Below are positions 24,224 through 33,144 of a stretch of DNA of 64,000 nucleotides, piece by piece. This DNA comes from an uncultured Oscillospiraceae bacterium (GTDB lineage Bacteria > Bacillota > Clostridia > Oscillospirales > Oscillospiraceae): NCBI GenBank assembly GCA_910588635.1, contig CAJUPW010000010.1, positions 1 to 64,000 on the forward strand, given 5' to 3'. Under the pieces are notes generated by a model. It ran no database searches, was not told the DNA's origin, and saw only the letters and a program-made list of their open reading frames with translations. Every line of letters starts with the position of its first letter. Position 1 is the first letter of the stretch. Made by a program: the position numbers and the translations under genes.

Positions 24224-24819
24224 ATGGGGAACTGCGAACCAGAAAAAATATCCGGCTGAAAAACTACGATTACAGACAGCCAGGGTATTATTTTGTGACG
24301 ATCTGCACCCAGGTGCGGTATGAAAATATCCTGTGTGAAATTGTGCCGTCCATTTCTTTGCAGTCGGCTACAAGGGTGCATCCCGGCCTTGTAGGGGGCG
24401 CCGCCCTCGGCGCCCCGCTCTTTCAATTTCCCTCCACACCTCAAATCAACCTGACCACAGCGGGGCAAATCGTGGAAAAATACATTCAAAATGCAAATTT
24501 GGTCTATGAAAATCGTGTTAAGCTAGATTGTTATGTGATTATGCCAGACCATATTCACCTTATTGTGCAGTTGTGCCCTTTGGAAAACGGGTCGCCGAGG
24601 GCGGCGACCCCTACAATCGCATTACCCAACGTTATCAACACAATAAAAGCGCTTTCTACCAAAAAAATCGGCTATTCAATTTGGCAGCGCGGTTATCACG
24701 AGCACATCATCCGCAACAACGCCGATCTCAATGCGACCCGCGAATACATTCAAAACAACCCTATGAAATGGGTGTTAGATAGGACTGAAGCAAATGGCCA
24801 AGAAGAAAACGCCAAATGA
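24220..24819 (+). CDS. REP-associated tyrosine transposase (RAYT, IS200/TnpA-like)
   Basis: 199 residues. The HUH motif is in YVIMPDHIHLIVQL, and the catalytic tyrosine is in NATREYIQNNPMKW near the C-terminus. N-terminal LKNYDYRQPGYYFVTICTQ is typical of the Y1 transposase family. These enzymes cut single-stranded DNA at REP hairpins. Two REP-like 27-base hairpins lie inside this reading frame without breaking it (GLVGGAALGAP and NGSPRAATPT), and another pair lies after parC. It separates the topoisomerase genes and overlaps the next gene by 26 bases. Confidence 0.88.
   Translation: MNGELRTRKNIRLKNYDYRQPGYYFVTICTQVRYENILCEIVPSISLQSATRVHPGLVGGAALGAPLFQFPSTPQINLTTAGQIVEKYIQNANLVYENRVKLDCYVIMPDHIHLIVQLCPLENGSPRAATPTIALPNVINTIKALSTKKIGYSIWQRGYHEHIIRNNADLNATREYIQNNPMKWVLDRTEANGQEENAK
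24391..24417 (+). repeat. REP-like element inside the RAYT gene, copy 1
   Basis: 27 bases starting GTAGGGGGCGCC and ending GGCGCCCCG. It folds into a GC-rich hairpin with a GTAG head, the usual REP layout. Confidence 0.8.
24588..24614 (-). repeat. REP-like element inside the RAYT gene, copy 2 (inverted)
   Basis: 27 bases in the opposite orientation to copy 1 (ends CCCCTAC). Compared with the reverse complement of copy 1, it differs at one base in each arm, and the two changes pair with each other, so the stem is kept. Confidence 0.8.
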
Positions 24820-27037
24820 GGATAAAAAGCGCGCCGCCGACCCCAACGTGATGGGTCTGCGGGCGGAGGTGCTGGAGCAGCCCATCACCCGGACCCTGGA
24901 GATCAACTACATGCCCTACGCCATGTCGGTCATCATCTCCCGGGCCATCCCGGAGATCGACGGCTTTAAGCCCTCCCACCGCAAGCTGCTGTACACCATG
25001 TACCAGATGAAGCTGCTGGGGGGCGGGCGGACCAAGTCGGCCAACATCGTGGGCCAGACCATGAAATTAAACCCCCACGGGGACGCCGCCATCTACGACA
25101 CCATGGTCCGCCTCTCACGGGGCTACGGGGCGCTGCTCCACCCCCTGGTGGACAGTAAGGGCAACTTCGGCAAGGTGTACTCCCGGGACATGGCCTGGGC
25201 GGCCAGCCGGTACACCGAGGCCAGACTGGACCCCATCTGCGCCGAGCTGTTTCGGGACATCGATCAGGACACGGTGGACTTTGTGGACAACTACGATGGC
25301 AAGCTGAAGGAACCCACCCTTCTGCCCACCTCCTTCCCCAACGTGCTGGTATCCGCCAACAAGGGCATCGCCGTGGGCATGGCCAGCGACCTGTGCGGCT
25401 TCAACCTGGGGGAGGTGTGCGACACCACCATTGCTTTCCTGAAGGATCCGGAGCACGATATTATGTCAACCCTAAAGGCCCCCGACCTGCCCACCGGCGG
25501 CGAGCTGCTCTACGACGCTTCCGCCCTGTCTGAAATTTACCGCACCGGCCGGGGTTCCTTCAAGGTGCGCGCCCGGTGGCGCTATGTGAAGGAGGAGAAC
25601 CTCATCGAGGTCTATGAGATTCCCTACTCCACCACCAGCGAGGCCATCCTGGACAAGGTGTCCGAGCTGCTCAAGACGGGCAAGCTGAAGGAGATCGCCG
25701 ACATGCGGGACGAGACCGACCTGTCCGGCCTGAAGCTGACCATCGACTTAAAGCGGGGCACAGACCCGGAGAAGCTGATGGCCAAGCTGTTCAAGCTCAC
25801 CCCCCTGATGGACAGCCAGAGCTGCAACTTCAACATCCTCATCGCCGGCTTCCCCAAAGTGCTGGGGGTGCGGGAAATTCTGGATGAGTGGACCGCCTGG
25901 CGGATGGATTCAGTGCGCCGGCGGGTATACTTCTCCATGAATAGGAAGAAGGAGAAGCTGCACCTTTTAAGGGGCCTGCGGCGCATTCTGCTGGATATCG
26001 ACCGGGCCATCAAGATTATCCGGGACACCGAGGAGGACGCCGAGGTTATCCCCAACCTGATGATCGGCTTCGGCATCGACCAGGTTCAGGCGGAGTATGT
26101 GGCGGATATCCGGCTGCGGAACATCAACAAGGAATATATCCTCAAGCGCACCCAGGAGGTGGACGCGCTCGCCGACGAGATCGCCGACCTGGAGGACATG
26201 GTCAACTCCCCCAAGCGCATCCGGAAAATCATTGTGGATGAGCTGAACGAGGTCAAGAAGAAGTACGCCGTCCCCCGGCGGACCCAGATTGTCTACGACC
26301 ACATGGATGAGCCGGTGATGACGGCGGAGGAGGAGGTCCCCGACTACCCGGTCCGCCTGTTCTTCTCCAAGGAGGGCTATCTGAAAAAAATCACCCCCCA
26401 GTCCCTGCGGATGGCCAGCGACCAGAAGTACAAGGAGGGGGACGGCCCCTATCTCCAGTGGGAGGCCAATAACCGGGATGAGCTGCTGGTGTTCACCGAC
26501 AAGCAGCAGTGCTACAAGACCCGGCTTTCCGACTTCGACGACACCAAGGCCAGCGTCCTGGGGGACTTTCTGCCCTCCAAGCTGGGGATGGACCCGGAGG
26601 AGCGGGCCATTTGGGCCTGCGTCCCCGGGGACTACGTGGGACATGTGCTGTTCTTCTTTGCCAACGGCAAGGCCGCCCGGGTGGAGCTGTCCGCCTACCG
26701 GACCCAGACCCGGCGGAAGAAGCTCACCGGGGCCTACTCGGACAAGTCCCCCCTGGCGGCCGCCTTCCTGCTGGGGGATGACTTTGAGGCGGCGGTCATT
26801 TCCACCGAAGGGCGGTGCATGGTATTCCATACCGCCAGCCTCAACCCCAAGACCACCCGGAACACCCAAGGGGTCAATGTGATGACCCTGAAACCCAAGT
26901 ATACGGTGGAGAAGGTCCTGCCCCTGGACCGCACCCACATCCAGAACCCCGCCCGCTACCGGGCCCGCTCTCTGCCCATCGCCGGCGCCCTCCTCAAGGA
27001 GGAGGACCGGGGAGAGGAGCAGATGACTTTATTATGA
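24794..27037 (+). CDS. parC: Type IIA topoisomerase subunit A (ParC/GyrA-type)
   Basis: 747 residues. Catalytic Tyr140 is in AWAASRYTEARLDPI, and the cleavage domain has NYMPYAMSVIISRAIPEIDG and VGQTMKLNPHGDAAIYDTMV. At the position of Ser83 of E. coli GyrA there is Ala97. A long coiled region (IADLEDMVNSPKRIRKIIVD) and a short C-terminal DNA-wrapping part follow. ATG 24794 lies inside the end of the RAYT gene with only a weak ribosome site (GGACTG), so translation may be coupled. It should partner with the B subunit at 21809. Confidence 0.87.
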   Translation: MAKKKTPNEDKKRAADPNVMGLRAEVLEQPITRTLEINYMPYAMSVIISRAIPEIDGFKPSHRKLLYTMYQMKLLGGGRTKSANIVGQTMKLNPHGDAAIYDTMVRLSRGYGALLHPLVDSKGNFGKVYSRDMAWAASRYTEARLDPICAELFRDIDQDTVDFVDNYDGKLKEPTLLPTSFPNVLVSANKGIAVGMASDLCGFNLGEVCDTTIAFLKDPEHDIMSTLKAPDLPTGGELLYDASALSEIYRTGRGSFKVRARWRYVKEENLIEVYEIPYSTTSEAILDKVSELLKTGKLKEIADMRDETDLSGLKLTIDLKRGTDPEKLMAKLFKLTPLMDSQSCNFNILIAGFPKVLGVREILDEWTAWRMDSVRRRVYFSMNRKKEKLHLLRGLRRILLDIDRAIKIIRDTEEDAEVIPNLMIGFGIDQVQAEYVADIRLRNINKEYILKRTQEVDALADEIADLEDMVNSPKRIRKIIVDELNEVKKKYAVPRRTQIVYDHMDEPVMTAEEEVPDYPVRLFFSKEGYLKKITPQSLRMASDQKYKEGDGPYLQWEANNRDELLVFTDKQQCYKTRLSDFDDTKASVLGDFLPSKLGMDPEERAIWACVPGDYVGHVLFFFANGKAARVELSAYRTQTRRKKLTGAYSDKSPLAAAFLLGDDFEAAVISTEGRCMVFHTASLNPKTTRNTQGVNVMTLKPKYTVEKVLPLDRTHIQNPARYRARSLPIAGALLKEEDRGEEQMTLL

Positions 27038-27041
27038 TTCT

Positions 27042-27109
27042 GTAGGGGCCGCCCCCCTGGGCGGCCCGCGTTCCCATCAAAACGGGGCGCCGAAGGCGGC
27101 GCCCCCTAC
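27042..27109. repeat. Inverted pair of REP-like elements (27042-27068 and 27083-27109)
   Basis: Two 27-base REP-like hairpins face each other across 14 bases, GTAGGGGCC... to the right and ...GCCCCCTAC to the left, like a BIME. The pair fills the gap between parC and the YitT gene and could also attenuate transcription. Confidence 0.8.
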
Positions 27110-27122
27110 AAGGAGGACCTCT

Positions 27123-27995
27123 ATGACCAAAACTACCTTCTCCCGCATGGTGCGGGACTACGCCTGGATCACCCTGGGGGCGGTGCTCTACTCCCTCAGC
27201 TTCGACTGGTTCTATGTGCCCAACCAGATCGGCTTCGGCGGACTCACCGCCCTGGGCATGATATTAAACCACCTCTCCCCCGCCATCCCCATCGGCACGG
27301 TGGTGCTGGTGCTGAATATCCCCATTTTCATCCTGGGATGGAAATTTCTGGGCGGACACACCCTGGTGTCCTCCCTCTTCGCCATGGCGGCCACCTCCGT
27401 GCTGGTAGACCTGATCGCCGCCGCCTATACCTTCCCGCCTATGGACCCTATGCTGGCCGCAGTCTTTGGCGGGGTAATGCTGGGGGTGTCCTTGGGGATG
27501 ATCTTCTCCAGGGGGGCCACCACCGGCGGCACCGACCTGATCGCCCGGCTGCTGAAGCTGCCCTTCGCCTGGCTGCCCGTGGGCAAGCTGCTGATGGCGG
27601 TGGACCTGTCCATGCTGCTGGCTGTCTCCATCGCTTTCCGCAGCATGGAGAGCGCCATGTACGGCATCATCTCTCTGTATATCTCCACCATGGTGATGGA
27701 CGGGGTGCTCTACGGTATGGACCGGTCCAAGGTGGCCTATATCGTCACCGCCCGGCCTCAGGAGGTCGCCGCCGAGATCGACCGGCAGATGGACCGGGGG
27801 GCCACCTTCCTCCATGGGGAGGGCAGCTTCTCCCGTGAGGAGAAGCTGGTGCTCATGTGCGCTTTCAAGCAGAAGCAGATCGTCCCTCTGAAGGCGCTGG
27901 TCCACGAGCTGGACCCGGAGGCCTTCCTTATCGTCTGCGACGCCCATGAGGTGCTGGGACAGGGCTTCAGACGGTATCAGAAAAACGATATTTAA
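27123..27995 (+). CDS. YitT-family membrane protein (DUF161 + DUF2179)
   Basis: 290 residues. Five to six hydrophobic segments lie in the first ~185 residues (VLNIPIFILGWKFLGGHTLV, GVMLGVSLGMIFSRGATTGG), with the TGGTDLIARLL motif of the family. A soluble C-terminal domain follows (RPQEVAAEIDRQMDRGATFL, DPEAFLIVCDAHEVLGQGF). The transport or signalling role of YitT proteins is not settled. ATG after AAGGAGG. Confidence 0.88.
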   Translation: MTKTTFSRMVRDYAWITLGAVLYSLSFDWFYVPNQIGFGGLTALGMILNHLSPAIPIGTVVLVLNIPIFILGWKFLGGHTLVSSLFAMAATSVLVDLIAAAYTFPPMDPMLAAVFGGVMLGVSLGMIFSRGATTGGTDLIARLLKLPFAWLPVGKLLMAVDLSMLLAVSIAFRSMESAMYGIISLYISTMVMDGVLYGMDRSKVAYIVTARPQEVAAEIDRQMDRGATFLHGEGSFSREEKLVLMCAFKQKQIVPLKALVHELDPEAFLIVCDAHEVLGQGFRRYQKNDI

Positions 27996-28013
27996 TAAAA
28001 AGGAGTGCTTATT

Positions 28014-28604
28014 ATGACAGACTGGACCAATTTGACCAAAAACCTGGAGGAGCGGGGCTTTGCCGTTCGCACCTTCGCCACCAAGGAGGAGGCCGCCGAC
28101 TACCTGGACAGTCAGATCGACGGCGTCAGCGTGGGCTTCGGCGGCTCCATGACTGTGCAGGAGATGGGGCTCTATCCCCGGCTGGCCGCCCACAACAACG
28201 CCGTCTGGCACTGGGACAAGGCCGGACTGGAGCAGGCCGCGGCCACCGACGTGTACATCTCCTCCGTCAACGGCCTGGCCGAGACCGGCGAGCTTATCAA
28301 CATTGACGGCACCGGCAACCGGGTCTCCTCCACCCTCTTTGGCCACGAGAAGGTCTATTTTGTGGTGGGAAAGAACAAAATCGCCCCCGACTATGACAAG
28401 GCCCTGTGGCGGGCCCGGAACATCGCCTCCCCCAAGAACGCCCAGCGCATCGGGGTGCAGACCCCTTGCGCCGTCAAGGGAGACAGATGCTACGACTGCA
28501 AGAGCCCCCAGCGCATCTGCCGGGGGCTGGTGGTGCTGTGGGAGAAGCCCAAGGCCATCCAGACCATGGAAGTGATTCTCATTGACGAGGAACTGGGCTA
28601 TTAA
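28014..28604 (+). CDS. LUD-domain protein (LutC/YkgG-like, DUF162)
   Basis: 196 residues from ATG 28014, 9 bases after AAAGGAG. Motifs GGSMTVQEMGL, DVYISSVNGLAETGELINID and KVYFVVGKNKI are those of the LUD fold, found in lactate-utilisation subunits and many stand-alone anaerobe proteins. The C-terminal cysteines (TPCAVKGDRCYDCKSPQRIC) look suited to metal binding. No lutA or lutB is nearby, so a lactate role is not supported here. Confidence 0.85.
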   Translation: MTDWTNLTKNLEERGFAVRTFATKEEAADYLDSQIDGVSVGFGGSMTVQEMGLYPRLAAHNNAVWHWDKAGLEQAAATDVYISSVNGLAETGELINIDGTGNRVSSTLFGHEKVYFVVGKNKIAPDYDKALWRARNIASPKNAQRIGVQTPCAVKGDRCYDCKSPQRICRGLVVLWEKPKAIQTMEVILIDEELGY

Positions 28605-28608
28605 GTCG

Positions 28609-29691
28609 ATGAAGCAACACCTTTTGGCGGGGCTTCTCTCCGTGTCCCTCCTGCTGGCCGGCTGTTCCGCCCTTCTGGAGCGGGATTACACCTCCGTCAC
28701 CCCGCACAACGCCGTCCCCGCCACCGAGGGCGACCCCTCCATCCTCCGGGCGGACAGCTATCAGGAGCTGGTCAACGCCCTAATCTACTTTGTCAACGGC
28801 GGAATGGAGGCGGGCACCGTACGGCTGTACACCGACGCGGAGAACGTGGAGTCCTTCCTATCCGACGCCTGTCTGGAGGTGGTTCAGGAGGACCCTCTGG
28901 GCGCCTACTGTGTGGAGTTCATCAAATACACCGTAGACCCGGTGGTGGCCTACTCCGAGGCCCATCTGGACATCACCTACCGCCGCACCAGGGAGCAGGT
29001 GGCCTCCATCGTCCAGGCCACTGGCGTCACCGCGATCCGCAGCGAACTGGAGGCTGCCCTGACCGCTTTCGCCCCCTCCCGCACTCTGCGCATCCGCTAC
29101 TTCTCCGAGGACGAGGCCTTCATCCGCGACCTGGCCCGGCAGGCCTACTACGGCGTACCTGACTGCGCCCTGGGGATGCCGGAAATCGACCTGTCCCTCT
29201 ACCCCAACAGCGGGCAGCAGCGCATTGTGGAGATTCTGCTGCACTACCCTTTGGACCACGCCGAGCTGGAAAAGCGCCGCACTGTCCTGACCGGCTGGCT
29301 GGAAGAGCTGGCCGCCGAGCTGGCCCCCATGGAAAGGCAGGAACGCGTCTCCGCCGCCGCTCAGGCAGTGCGGGAGGCAGGCGAGTACGACCCCCAGGCC
29401 GGTTCCACCGCCTACCACCTCTTTGAGGAGGGGGCCGCCGACAGCGAGGGGGTCTGTCTGGCCTTCGCCGCCCTGTGCCAAAAGCTGGAGCTGCCCTGTC
29501 AGGCCGTCTGGGGAACCCTGAACGAGGAGCTCCATTTCTGGAACGTGGTCCAGACCGGCGCCGGCTGGCGGCACCTGGACCTGTCCGTCCCGGAGGCTGA
29601 GGACAGCGGCCCATTCTGTACGGACCGGCAGTTCCAGGAGCTGGGCTACCTCTGGAAGGAGGGGGACTTCCCCCCCTGTACGGAGGACTGA
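28609..29691 (+). CDS. Lipoprotein with transglutaminase-like domain
   Basis: 360 residues; signal peptide MKQHLLAGLLSVSLLLAGC with a lipobox and Cys19. The C-terminal half has a transglutaminase-type triad order: Cys in SEGVCLAFAALCQ, His in ELHFWNVVQTG and Asp in HLDLSVPE. These domains act as peptidases or cross-linkers outside the cell. The N-terminal ~230 residues match nothing I recognise. ATG 28609 has only a weak ribosome site and begins 5 bases after the LUD gene, suggesting coupling. Confidence 0.75.
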   Translation: MKQHLLAGLLSVSLLLAGCSALLERDYTSVTPHNAVPATEGDPSILRADSYQELVNALIYFVNGGMEAGTVRLYTDAENVESFLSDACLEVVQEDPLGAYCVEFIKYTVDPVVAYSEAHLDITYRRTREQVASIVQATGVTAIRSELEAALTAFAPSRTLRIRYFSEDEAFIRDLARQAYYGVPDCALGMPEIDLSLYPNSGQQRIVEILLHYPLDHAELEKRRTVLTGWLEELAAELAPMERQERVSAAAQAVREAGEYDPQAGSTAYHLFEEGAADSEGVCLAFAALCQKLELPCQAVWGTLNEELHFWNVVQTGAGWRHLDLSVPEAEDSGPFCTDRQFQELGYLWKEGDFPPCTED

Positions 29692-29718
29692 GGAATTCTT
29701 ACCATTGTGTTACATCCC

Positions 29719-29747
29719 TTGCCAAGGGGGGGGAAATCAAGTATAAT
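29719..29747 (+). promoter_or_regulatory. Promoter of the SLH protein gene
   Basis: TTGCCA (29719-29724), a 17-base spacer and TATAAT (29742-29747). Confidence 0.7.
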
Positions 29748-29786
29748 ACGCTCACTAGGTTCCAACCCTCTGGAAAGGAGTTTGTC

Positions 29787-30965
29787 ATGAGACGATACAG
29801 GCGGTGGATGGCCGCGCTTCTGGCTGCCGCGACGGCGGCGATCTCTGTTTTCCCTTGCCTCGCCTTGCCTGCGGCCGAGTCCTTCGCCGAGTTCCATATT
29901 GGCGCCAGCAGCACAGACGCGCCTGAGCACACCTTATCCATCGCCCGGTACACCCGGGGCGCGGATGGCAGTTTCCAGCTCAGCGGCTCCGAGGAGCTGG
30001 TCTGCAAGCTGAACCGGGTCACCGGAGACGCCAACTTCTTCATTCAGCCCTCGGAGGAGGGCGTGTGGGTAACGGTGGACTACCTCTCCGACGTGAACAG
30101 CGACGGGGTCTACGAGCTGCTGGACGGCGGCTCCAGGCCGGCCTGGGAGGTTATGAACGTTCAGAGCGAGCTGGCCGCGCCTCAGGGGCAGGTCCCCACC
30201 CTGGCCGCGGGCGAAATGTATATTTTGTCCTCCGAGCTGTTGGTTCAGCGCAGCGAACAGGCCGCTCAGGAGCGTCTGTCCGGCGGCGCTCACGCACTGG
30301 AGGGCGCGCCTGAGACCTCCGCCGAAACGGTCTTTCCCCTGTGCGTTATCACCCTCCGGGCCGCCGACGGACGGGACCAGGTCTTTTACCTTCAAATTTA
30401 TGAGGATGTGCTGGTCCCTCTGGACATCTCCCCTACGGACTCCTATTACGACGCGGTGGTTTTCTGCCTGTTCCGCGGTTACTTCACCGGCACCGGCGGC
30501 GGACGGTTCAGCCCTGATTCGTCCCTGACCAGGGCCCAGATGGCCCAGGTGCTTTGGACCATATGCGGCTCGCCGGATGCTGGGTCTACCACCTTCACCG
30601 ATGTTCCCGAGGGTGCGTGGTACTATCAGGCCGTCTCCTGGTGTCAGCAGACTGAGCTGATCTCCGGCCAGGGCGGCAACACTTTCGCTCCCAACAGCCT
30701 TCTTACTCGGGAGCAGATGGCCGCCATCCTCTACCGCTACGCCCGTCACACCGGCTCCAGCCTGCGTGCCACCGCCGATATGTCCCGTTTCTCTGATCTG
30801 GACAGCGTCTCCCCCTGGGCCTATAGCAGTATGCAGTGGGCCGCCACCAACTGGCTCATCAACATTTCCGACGGCGCGCTCCTTCCCAAAAATACCGTCA
30901 CCCGGGCGGAGCTGGCCGAGGCACTGTACGCCTATGACATCAATCTTGTTTTTCAAAGCTTCTGA
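29787..30965 (+). CDS. Exported protein with three SLH domains
   Basis: 392 residues with a signal peptide (RWMAALLAAATAAISVFPCL). The first ~210 residues are a beta-rich region of unknown role. Residues ~220-392 hold three S-layer-homology repeats (YYDAVVFCLFRGYFTGTGGG, FTDVPEGAWYYQAVSWCQQT, FSDLDSVSPWAYSSMQWAAT), which bind cell-wall polymers. It has its own promoter and terminator. ATG after AAAGGAG. Confidence 0.88.
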   Translation: MRRYRRWMAALLAAATAAISVFPCLALPAAESFAEFHIGASSTDAPEHTLSIARYTRGADGSFQLSGSEELVCKLNRVTGDANFFIQPSEEGVWVTVDYLSDVNSDGVYELLDGGSRPAWEVMNVQSELAAPQGQVPTLAAGEMYILSSELLVQRSEQAAQERLSGGAHALEGAPETSAETVFPLCVITLRAADGRDQVFYLQIYEDVLVPLDISPTDSYYDAVVFCLFRGYFTGTGGGRFSPDSSLTRAQMAQVLWTICGSPDAGSTTFTDVPEGAWYYQAVSWCQQTELISGQGGNTFAPNSLLTREQMAAILYRYARHTGSSLRATADMSRFSDLDSVSPWAYSSMQWAATNWLINISDGALLPKNTVTRAELAEALYAYDINLVFQSF

Positions 30966-30974
30966 TCCTCACAG

Positions 30975-31003
30975 CCCGGCAGCACAGCGCTGCCGGGTTT
31001 TTT
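30975..31003 (+). terminator. Terminator of the SLH protein gene
   Basis: CCCGGCAGC (30975-30983) pairs with GCTGCCGGG (30989-30997), followed by TTTTTT. Confidence 0.88.
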
Positions 31004-31089
31004 ATGCTCCCTTCGGTTTAGCGGCTGGAATATTTGTCCAAACTACCCATAGAATATATCAGCCGCCAATATGAGAAAGGAGAAATCAT

Positions 31090-31323
31090 ATGCCCCAGTC
31101 CGTCCAGAGATCACGCCGCCTCGCCCCCGCTCAAGAGGAGGAGCGCCGGGAGCTGGTCAGCTCCCTGGCCCGCACCCGCACTCTCATCAATCAGGCCTAC
31201 AGCGGCTTCAATATGGCCCGCGACAGCGACCTGATCGAATCCTATGTCTTTGAGATAAACGCCCTCCAGGCCCGCTACAACTACCTGCTGCGCCGGGTGA
31301 AGGAACTGGAGGGAGCCACATGA
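31090..31323 (+). CDS. DUF2508-family protein (YaaL-like)
   Basis: 77 residues, charged and helical, ending SYVFEINALQARYNYLLRRV before the C-terminal VKELEGAT. The family normally lies beside bofA, as it does here, with a 4-base ATGA overlap. ATG after GAAAGGAG. Function unknown. Confidence 0.82.
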   Translation: MPQSVQRSRRLAPAQEEERRELVSSLARTRTLINQAYSGFNMARDSDLIESYVFEINALQARYNYLLRRVKELEGAT

Positions 31324-31586
31324 ACCCCGTGCCCGGATACGCGGCCTGGTGTCTGGCTGGGCTGCTGCTTTGCGCCGCCCTGCTTGTGCTGCGCCGGCCG
31401 GCGGCCCGGCTGCTCCGGCTGGCTCTGCGCTCCTCGGTGGGGCTGGCCGCGCTGGCTCTGTTCTCCCAGATCGGACAGTTCATCGGCATCCGCCTGGGGG
31501 TCAACCTGGTCAACGCCCTGGTGCTGGGCCTTTTGGGCCTGCCTGGCTTTGGCCTGTTACTTATGCTTCAATGGATGCTGCGGTGA
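31320..31586 (+). CDS. BofA-family protein (pro-sigma-K processing inhibitor-like)
   Basis: 88 residues with two to three hydrophobic helices and the motif FIGIRLGVNLVNALVLGLLG. In Bacillus, BofA inhibits the membrane protease that releases sigma-K. In Clostridia the family is broader and its role is uncertain. Its presence fits a spore-forming lineage. Confidence 0.85.
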   Translation: MNPVPGYAAWCLAGLLLCAALLVLRRPAARLLRLALRSSVGLAALALFSQIGQFIGIRLGVNLVNALVLGLLGLPGFGLLLMLQWMLR

Positions 31587-31689
31587 GCTCTTTATCTTGG
31601 AGCGGAGAGAGGTCCGCCCCTCTTTCGCTATATTTTGAAACATGTATTGTGCTCCTGCAATCCGCGGCGCCCGGCGCGGCAATTTCCCC

Positions 31690-31718
31690 TTGCAAGGCCG
31701 AATAAAAAGAGGTATAAT
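31690..31718 (+). promoter_or_regulatory. Promoter of purA
   Basis: TTGCAA (31690-31695), a 17-base spacer and TATAAT (31713-31718), giving a leader of about 65 bases. Confidence 0.7.
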
Positions 31719-31787
31719 ACCATGCGTTACAGGGACGGAAAAGGCAAACCCGATCCGGCTGCGAATCCCGTCCCCGGAGGTAACAGT

Positions 31788-33080
31788 ATGGTAAAAGCGA
31801 TTGTAGGCGCCAACTGGGGCGACGAGGGCAAGGGTAAAGTCACCGACATGCTGGCCCAGCAGTCCGACGTAGTCGTCCGTTTCCAGGGCGGCGCCAACGC
31901 GGGGCACACCATTATCAACGGCTACGGCCGGTTTGCCCTGCACACTCTCCCCTCCGGCGTGTTCTATCCCCACGTCACCAACGTCATCGGCAACGGCGTA
32001 GCCCTGGATATCGCCAAGCTGGTCCGGGAACTGGACAGCATCACCGGCCAGGGAGTGCCCGCCCCCAAGGTGGTCGTCTCCAACCGGGCCCAGCTGCTCA
32101 TGCCCTACCACATCCTCCAGGACGCCTATGAAGAGGCCCGCCTGGGGGGACGGGCCTTCGGCTCCACCAAAAGCGGCATCGCCCCCTTCTACTCTGACAA
32201 GTACGCCAAGACGGGCATCCAGGTGTGCGACCTTTTTGACGAGGACAGGCTCCGGGAGCGGCTCCGCGCCGCCGTGGAGCTGAAAAACGTACTCTTTGAG
32301 CATCTGTACCACCAGCCCAGGGTGGACGCGGAGGAGATTCTCTCCCAGCTCCTGGAGCTGCGGGAACGCGTCCGACCCTATGTGGGGGACACGGTGTCCC
32401 TCCTCCACCGGGCGCTGGCCGAGGGCAAGACCATCCTGCTGGAGGGCCAGCTTGGCTCCATGAAGGACCCGGACCTGGGCATCTTCCCCATGACCACCTC
32501 CTCCCACACCCTGGCCGGCTACGGCTGCGTGGGGGCGGGCGTGCCGCCCACCGCCATTCAGGACGTGATCTGCGTCACCAAGGCCTACTCCTCCTGCGTG
32601 GGCTCCAGCACCGAGCCCTTCGTCAGCGAGGTCACCGGCCAGGCCGGGGACGAGCTGCGCCGCCGGGGCGGCGACCACGGGGAGTTCGGCGCCACCACAG
32701 GCCGTCCCCGCCGGGTGGGCTGGTTCGACGCGGTGGCCACCAAATACGGCTGCATGGTCCAGGGGGCCACTCAGACAGCCCTCACCTGCCTGGACGTGCT
32801 GGGCTATCTGGATGAAATTCCCGTGTGTACCGGCTACGAGATCGACGGGACTGTCACCGACCAGTTCCCCACCACTCCCGCCCTGCTCCGGGCCAGGCCG
32901 GTATTTACCTCCCTCCCCGGCTGGAAGTGCGACATCCGGGGCTGTACCGATTACGACGCCCTCCCCGCCAATGCCCGGGCCTATGTGGACTTTCTGGAGC
33001 GGCGCATCGGCGCCCCCATCACCATGGTGTCCACCGGTCCCAAGCGGGAGGAGATGACCCGCCGCACCCCCAAGCTGTAA
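31788..33080 (+). CDS. purA: Adenylosuccinate synthetase
   Basis: 430 residues, the usual length. The start MVKAIVGANWGDEGKGKVTD carries the GTP-binding loop. QGGANAGHTI, the catalytic His and TGRPRRVGWFDAV are diagnostic. It joins IMP and aspartate with GTP hydrolysis in AMP synthesis. ATG 31788 follows GGAGGTAACAGT; the longer open frame upstream contains the promoter and is not translated. Confidence 0.97.
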   Translation: MVKAIVGANWGDEGKGKVTDMLAQQSDVVVRFQGGANAGHTIINGYGRFALHTLPSGVFYPHVTNVIGNGVALDIAKLVRELDSITGQGVPAPKVVVSNRAQLLMPYHILQDAYEEARLGGRAFGSTKSGIAPFYSDKYAKTGIQVCDLFDEDRLRERLRAAVELKNVLFEHLYHQPRVDAEEILSQLLELRERVRPYVGDTVSLLHRALAEGKTILLEGQLGSMKDPDLGIFPMTTSSHTLAGYGCVGAGVPPTAIQDVICVTKAYSSCVGSSTEPFVSEVTGQAGDELRRRGGDHGEFGATTGRPRRVGWFDAVATKYGCMVQGATQTALTCLDVLGYLDEIPVCTGYEIDGTVTDQFPTTPALLRARPVFTSLPGWKCDIRGCTDYDALPANARAYVDFLERRIGAPITMVSTGPKREEMTRRTPKL

Positions 33081-33144
33081 CTTCACCACGCCGGGCGCGG
33101 ACAAGCGTCCGGCGTGCGGAGCATATTACACAAAGGAGAAAACC

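Noticed and set aside
31557..33104. A 515-codon minus-strand open frame
   Set aside because: Antisense shadow of purA.
33086..33118. Inverted repeat between purA and the S41 protease gene as a terminator
   Set aside because: CACGCCGG and CCGGCGTG pair, but no T-run follows on either strand, so it was not listed as a terminator.
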